From: Terana coerulea | Taxonomy: Eukaryota > Basidiomycota > Agaricomycetes > Polyporales > Phanerochaetaceae | Direction of reading: 5' to 3' | DNA length: 64,000 nucleotides | NCBI GenBank assembly: GCA_024811115.1 | Contig: JAKOGH010000851.1 | Coordinates: 186,001 to 250,000 of the forward strand | The notes under the pieces: generated by a model | Database searches by the model: none | Seen by the model: only the letters and a program-made list of their open reading frames with translations | What the model was told of the DNA's origin: nothing | In this document: positions 59,097 to 64,000 of the stretch, piece after piece | How the letters are laid out: each line of letters opens with the position of its first letter | How positions within the stretch are numbered: position 1 is the stretch's first letter | Program-made: the position numbers and the translations under genes

Positions 59097-60027
59097 GACG
59101 GACAATGGAAGGATTTCTCTCTTGGATTCATACTGCTATCATCTGTAGACGCGACGCCCCCTCACGCCACGCATGACTTTCGCTTTCGCTGCTTTCTAGT
59201 TTCTGTTTAATGTTTCTGCGGTTACGTTGGCATACCCCCTTTACTGATCAGGATACATCACATCGTAGTCAATTCATAGTACCTAGTCACCTCTTCGCCG
59301 CAACTCGACCATGTAGGCAAGCTGTAGGCCGAAATATAGTGCCGCTTTGCCCTTAAGTACTTGTGGCTGTGCGATATGTTTCTCCGGCTCTTCCCAGTCA
59401 GGGAGGGAAAGACCCACGAAGATCGCTATCATGGTCTGGGAAGAATGGTCAAGCTGAGTCTTCCATGCCTGGCCATGGTGGTTTAAAGGGTGAGGTGGCT
59501 GTGATTTGGACAGAGGTGCGGTAAAGAAGTGAAGTTACGGTGGTAGAGACTGTGCGTCGAGTGTTGGTCGAGTGTATCATTTCCGCGACCAATTTACCCT
59601 CAGTCGTTACACTTGCATATGCATACGTAACCCTCTTAACTTGAATAGCTATTGGAAGGGCTTGATATATTAAACACTGATTGTCCGCATATCTGAGGGA
59701 CCTCGGCGGTGCTCGCGTTCAATGTGAAGTCCAGAAATTAGTCCCCAGACTGCAACGCCACTTTCAGCAGTCGCTATCTGGAGTTTGGTGTGACCTTTGG
59801 CTCTTTCTAGATAATTTGTATCTGGATTTAAGCATGACATTGACCGTAGTATGTGAGTCCTGGAAGGGACTGGTGGCACTGGTGCATGCAGGCAGGGCAC
59901 GAGGAGAAAGCCTGGCGGACAGACCGGCGCCAACTCCGCCTCAAAACGTTCAGCGCTGCGACGACGCCGTCATCACATCAGCCCAACTCTCGCAGCTACA
60001 ACCCCACACCCCGCCGCTTCCGCCGCC
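59097..60027. other. Intergenic, ABC gene to VAP gene
   Basis: About 930 bases with the 3' region of the ABC transporter and the promoter of the VAP gene. Small frames near 59681-60020 have no domain. No repeat or RNA feature was recognised. Confidence 0.45.
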
Positions 60028-61301
60028 ATGTCCCTCAAACTCGAACCCAGCACCACGCTGGGCTTTGCAAGTATGCCGCTGCTCTTCTTGTGTGCGCTAC
60101 GCGGAGGCTGAGTGTGCCTCCCCAGGACCACTTACCAATCATGTCAGGAAGAACCTCACGATGCACAACCCCCACGAGCAGCCGATTGCGTTCAAGGTGA
60201 AGACGACCGCCCCGAAGGTGCGCACGCCGCTCTGTGTGCGATGAGCTGGGCTGACTGGGTCGTGTGCTGCAGCTGTACTGCGTGCGACCGAATTCGGGCA
60301 GAGTCGAGGCGGGGGAGACGGTGGAGGTTCAAGGTGCGCATGCGCCGCTTGCGCTCGTGTGCGGGGTGCTCAAAGCGCAGAGTAGTTGTGTTGCAGGCTA
60401 TGAAGGAGGAACCGCCGCTTGGTGCCAAGTGCAAAGACAAATTCTTGATCCAGAGCACGCTCATCACACCAGAGAAGGATACGCTCCCGCTGCAAGATAT
60501 CGTGCGCCCCTATACCTTCGCTTGGGCTGTACTTGTACTGAAGGCTTTTACAGTGGAACGGCGAGACAACGGAGGATGCCATTCACTCGCAGAAGATCCG
60601 CGTGGCGTACCTGCCGCCTGAGGGGCAATCCGTCCCCGAGGAGGAAGAGCCTCAGCCCGCCACCGTGTTCCAGCCCGACGTCAAGCAGAGCGTGAGTGGA
60701 CACATCCCAGCGTCGCGCTTTGCGCACCTCGTGCTGAAGCCGTGTCTGCAGACGTACATCACCACGGCCGAGCGCGCCCAAAATGGCCACGGAGCTATCC
60801 CAGACTTTGCCGCGCAGGACGACAGCTACCACGGCCCGCAGACGGACACCGAGGCCGTCGACGCGCCGTCGTCCCCGCCCCCGCCACCGCGCGCGCTGCC
60901 CGTGGAGCCCTCGCCCGTCGAGCCGCAGCCCGTCGTCCACGTCAACGTTCACACGCCCCAGCCCGCCGCCCCCGCGCCCCCGCCTGCGCCCGCCCCGGCC
61001 GCGGACCCGAACCCCGAGCTCGTTACGAAGCTGCGCGACGCGCACGCCGAGATCGAGCGCCTCCGGAATCTCATCTCGGCGATGCCGGACCCCGAGCACG
61101 GTGGCCCCGACGACGACGAGCAGCCCCACAGAGGTCCGCAGGCGCACGCGCGCGGTGTCGGATGACGGGAGCACAGTGGGCCCGGAGACGGAGGTGGGCA
61201 GCTACGTCGAGGACGGCCTGGTGCAGCCTGAAGGCGTTCCGCTGCAAGTCGTGATCATAGTCTCCCTGGGTGTCTTCATCGTGACGTATCTATTCTTCTG
61301 A
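60028..61301 (+). CDS. SCS2: VAP/Scs2-type ER membrane tether (MSP domain)
   Basis: Six exons (60028-60070, 60126-60217, 60273-60333, 60383-60501, 60554-60691, 60752-61301) give 333 residues after removing one base. The MSP domain opens MSLKLEPSTTLGF, then NPHEQPIAFKVKTTAPKLY, CVRPNSGRVEAGETVEVQ, QAMKEEPPLGAKCKDKFLIQ. This fold binds FFAT motifs of lipid-transfer proteins. A Pro-rich region and coiled coil (LVTKLRDAHAEIERLRNLI) follow, and the C-terminus is a membrane anchor (VVIIVSLGVFIVTYLFF). Scs2/VAP sits in the ER and tethers it to the plasma membrane. The reading frame reaches the anchor only if the C4 run 61124-61127 is one base shorter. The intron at 60692-60751 has no in-frame stop. 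Confidence 0.92.
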
Positions 61302-61982
61302 TCCCCGTTGCTTGTATTTGTCTTGTCTGCAGAGACGTTGTTGTCGTAGTGCAAACATCCACGCTCGTTCGCCACTTTTCCCGCCGTATATGCTTATCCC
61401 TTCGTAACATATCCCGTTATGTATAATTCCTCGGATTTTTGCGCCTTGTCTCCCCACCAGGGTTGGCTTCTGTCCATTCCGCACAGGATATGCTACAGCG
61501 TAAAATCTGTGATTGTGATTCTTCTGTAGCCGATCCATACGCGTACACCCTGGTTGCCGCCATGACCCTCAAATATACCCCCTTACGAATTTCCCCATCT
61601 TGGTGTGAGGAGTAGTATACCCTCCGAGTTTCAGCAGGCACGATCTTCCTGGCTTGCGCTCAAAGACCCTGCAGGGAAGCAGATCCTGGAACCACGGGCA
61701 ACCTTTCAGTGCGCCACTGTCCACATTACCGGCTTCAAATGTCACTCGTATAAAAGAATTGACGAGCATGAGCTGTCATCAGTGGGATGCAATGCATGGC
61801 ATAGAATACACACAACAACGTTGAACATAGTGAGACACGCCTACGTAAAATCTACTATACACATAGAGTACATCCAAAGTTGGTTTGCAGGGTCCAAGAA
61901 AGACTATGTGGAATGATAGGCTAGTGGGAAATGCGATAGCTGCTAGTTACTCTGGAGATCCTGAAAGAGGCTGTAAGATATA
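61302..61982. other. Convergent intergenic region
   Basis: About 680 bases between the ends of two genes that face each other. It should hold both terminators and polyadenylation signals. No coding or repeat feature is supported. Confidence 0.4.
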
Positions 61983-63931
61983 TCAAGGAGATGATCCACG
62001 GATGGTAGACGCGTCGTTATTCTGCTCCAAATCTGGTTGTTGACGACGCTGTTGAACCAGTGATTCAGCCTTGATAACGGCACACCCGCCAGTAGCTGAG
62101 ATGGATTCGGTCGACTGCCGGGCCCCAACAGAACTCGCAACGGAGGCTCCCACCGATGGACTGGACGGGGACTTGAGCTGCGCGAGCCGCTGCTCGTATG
62201 CGACCAGCGTCCCGTACATCTTCGCGTTCTGCGCGACCGCCGTCGCCCGCTGCTCGGCAATCTCGGCGACCTCCTTCTGCAGGTCCGCCTCGCGCCGGCG
62301 CACGTCCGCGAACTGCATGCTCAGCGCGACCGTCTGCCCCTGCAGCTCGCCGTACGCGGCCGCCTTGTCCGCGCACGCCGCCTGCAGGTGCGCGGCGTCG
62401 CGCTCGAGGCCCCGCGCGCGGCTCTGCGCGTCGCTGAGCTCGCCGCCGAGCCGCGCGACCCGGGCGTGCATCTCCTCGGCTTGCGCACCCATGCCGTCGC
62501 ACTTCTGCTGCAGCTGCGAGTTGGCGGCCGCCAGTGCCTCCGCGCGCTGGTGCGCGCCCTTCGCCTCTTCGACCTCCTTGGCCAGCCCCACGATCACCGT
62601 GCGCGTCGTCTTCAGGTACACGTCGTCCTGCAGCATCTGCGCGATGGCCGCCGCGAGGTCCGTCTGCGCGCGCTGCTCTGCTCGCGCACCGTCTGGAGCT
62701 CGGCACGCGTGTCCGCGAGCGCCTTCTTGCCGAGCTCGCGCGACGCCTCGTGCGCCTGCTGCGTCTGCTCGGCCTGCGCGCGCAGAGCAGCGAGTTCGGC
62801 GCGTAGGTCGCGGAGCTCGTCGTCCTTGGTAGACAGAGCCTCGAGTGGGCCTCTTGGGCGGCCTTGAGTTGGGCGGAAAGCTTGTGCTGCTCGTTGTGGA
62901 GGTCTTGGTTCTTTTTTATCAGATTGGTGTGCCGATCAGTCAACGATTGGCATTTGCTTCGCAGCGAGCCCAGTTCCTTCTCGTGTGCTTCTTCTCGAGA
63001 CGTGATGTCCTCCAGGAGCCGCTGGGCGCTCAAGTAAAGCTTCGACTTCGACTTCGAAAAATCCTTTGGGGCACTTGGTAGAGCAGTTCCTGGTGCATTC
63101 GGCAGAGCGGTTCCAGGTGCGTTCGGCAGAGTGGCTCCCGGTGTATTCGGCAGAGTAGTTCCTGGCGCATTCGACAGTGTACTTTTTGGCGTGTTCAGCA
63201 GAGTAGCTCTTGGCGGGTTTTTGTACAGTGGCCTCTGGCTTGCGCGGAAGGGTATAACCTACTCACAATGTCACATCATGGTGTTGAGAGTACTTTCGGT
63301 CAACATTTGCGATATTCATCGACGGCGATCTCACCTATTAGCTCGTGCGGTTTTGGTGCGGGAGGGACGAGTTCGAGATGTGACACTACATTGTCGCTAG
63401 ACATGAGCCGTAGCATATCGCCAGAAAGAACCAAGCAAACGCACCGATCGGCCGGAGAAACTCTGTCTGCTTTGCTTGATGAGATTGACTAGGAGCACCG
63501 GCCTGGGTCGATGAAGACGTTCCTGTAGTGTTACCGGATACGTTGGGATCCACGCAGACGCGCTTTGTTGTCTCTTTCCGGGAGTTTTCGGCATCCGCGT
63601 CATCCCGAACACGCTTCTGTCCTTGCTGCGCTGCGGGTGCCGCTGGACGGATGTCGTCGCTTAAGCCGCATACGAGCCACATCTGTATACGGAATACACA
63701 CATATTTGAGATGATGCTGGGACCTGCGTTGAGGACTTGGAAGCAATCTCTCCGTCTTCAAGCACCTTGGTAATCGCAGGATTCTAGTCAACATGAGTTA
63801 TGAACGGCTTAGTTTAGCGGAATCGGTACGGCGCTCGAGTCAGTTCATACCTCTTGTTTGGAGGTCGAAGCGTTCGAGTTGTTCGGTATGTAGTTTGACA
63901 CACGCGGTGGTCGTGGAGTCGGCGGGCCCAT
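61983..63931 (-). CDS. Coiled-coil protein with an octapeptide repeat, 5' part uncertain
   Basis: On the complement. A likely start near 63931 reads MGPPTPRPPRVSNYIPNN. The next exons are tentative: a basic, Ser/Thr-rich one with KRVRDDADAENSRKE, then one around HLELVPPAPKPHEL. A clear exon begins near 63252 and holds six 8-residue repeats of the form APGTALPN (63068-63211). It then runs through SKSKSKLYLSAQRLLEDI into a long coiled coil: SLRSKCQSLTDRHTNLIKKNQD, LRDLRAELAALRAQ, GLAKEVEEAKGAHQRAEAL, ending STIRGSSP. The frame shifts at about 62847-62849 and again near 62675. I do not recognise the family; a cytoskeletal or centromere-like scaffold is only a guess. It may be longer at the 5' end. 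Confidence 0.55.
63068..63211 (-). repeat. Six tandem 24 bp units inside the coiled-coil gene
   Basis: Six back-to-back units of exactly 24 bp start at 63068, 63092, 63116, 63140, 63164 and 63188. On the plus strand they follow GGYGNRTTCGGCAGAGNNGNTYCY. The three central units are most alike and the outer ones diverge. Because 24 is a multiple of three the array encodes an 8-residue repeat (APGTTLPN, TPGATLPN, APGTALPN and relatives) without breaking the frame. Confidence 0.85.
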
Positions 63932-64000
63932 CGTGAGGCGAGGAATTGTTTTGGTGCGCGCCACAATCGAGAAGGACCAAACCGAACGGCGAGTGAGTAC

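Noticed and set aside
62065..63033. Long Arg/Ala-rich reading on the complement within the coiled-coil gene
   Set aside because: It carries the coiled-coil sequence only up to about 62850; beyond that it is out of phase with the real coiled-coil frame and becomes Arg-rich noise.
1..64000. CRISPR arrays, prophage, plasmid or bacterial operon features
   Set aside because: None seen; spliceosomal introns, CBM1, RICTOR and complex I subunits mark this as fungal nuclear DNA.

Overview
The window is nuclear DNA of a filamentous basidiomycete, most likely a wood- or litter-decaying Agaricomycete of the Polyporales type. That order-level placement is inference. Genes are split by many GT-AG introns of about 47-70 nt. 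Several encoded families are typical of such fungi: F-box and BTB proteins in numbers, a GH131 enzyme with a CBM1 cellulose-binding tail, a family-2 O-methyltransferase, an OPT oligopeptide transporter and a full-size ABCB transporter. No prokaryotic, plasmid or phage feature was seen.

Layout. 0-16.5 kb: an F-box-like gene, mitochondrial pyruvate carrier MPC2, ribosomal protein uL22 (RPL17), the NuA4 subunit EAF7, an O-methyltransferase, a BTB/POZ gene, a 2.9 kb gene-poor stretch, and a shortened paralogue of the first F-box gene ending beside a 300 bp hAT-like MITE. 16.8-29 kb: a single-exon F-box gene, a hypothetical Cys-cluster protein, an OPT transporter and a RING/TRAF-type zinc-finger gene. 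29.6-43 kb: the TORC2 scaffold RICTOR, complex I subunit NDUFS4, the osmosensitive channel CSC1/OSCA and GH131-CBM1. 43-64 kb: an F-box gene, a Cu/Zn superoxide dismutase with a membrane anchor, the AGC kinase YPK1, ribosomal protein eS27, a C2H2 zinc-finger gene, the ABCB transporter, the VAP/Scs2 ER tether and a coiled-coil gene running to the right edge.

Connections. Most genes are ordinary housekeeping genes with no operon-like logic. RICTOR (TORC2) and YPK1, the kinase TORC2 activates, lie about 11 kb apart, with the membrane-tension channel CSC1 between them. VAP/Scs2, an ER-plasma-membrane tether, is also nearby. All four belong to plasma-membrane stress biology, but their linkage may be chance.

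Two cautions for the reader. First, about 17 one-base frame breaks interrupt otherwise intact conserved genes. Most sit in homopolymer runs, and they include breaks in RPL17 and in the YPK1 kinase domain. I read them as sequence-length errors, not pseudogenes. Second, correct models need very small exons (5, 16 and 17 nt) and three GC-AG introns, which automatic gene callers often miss.
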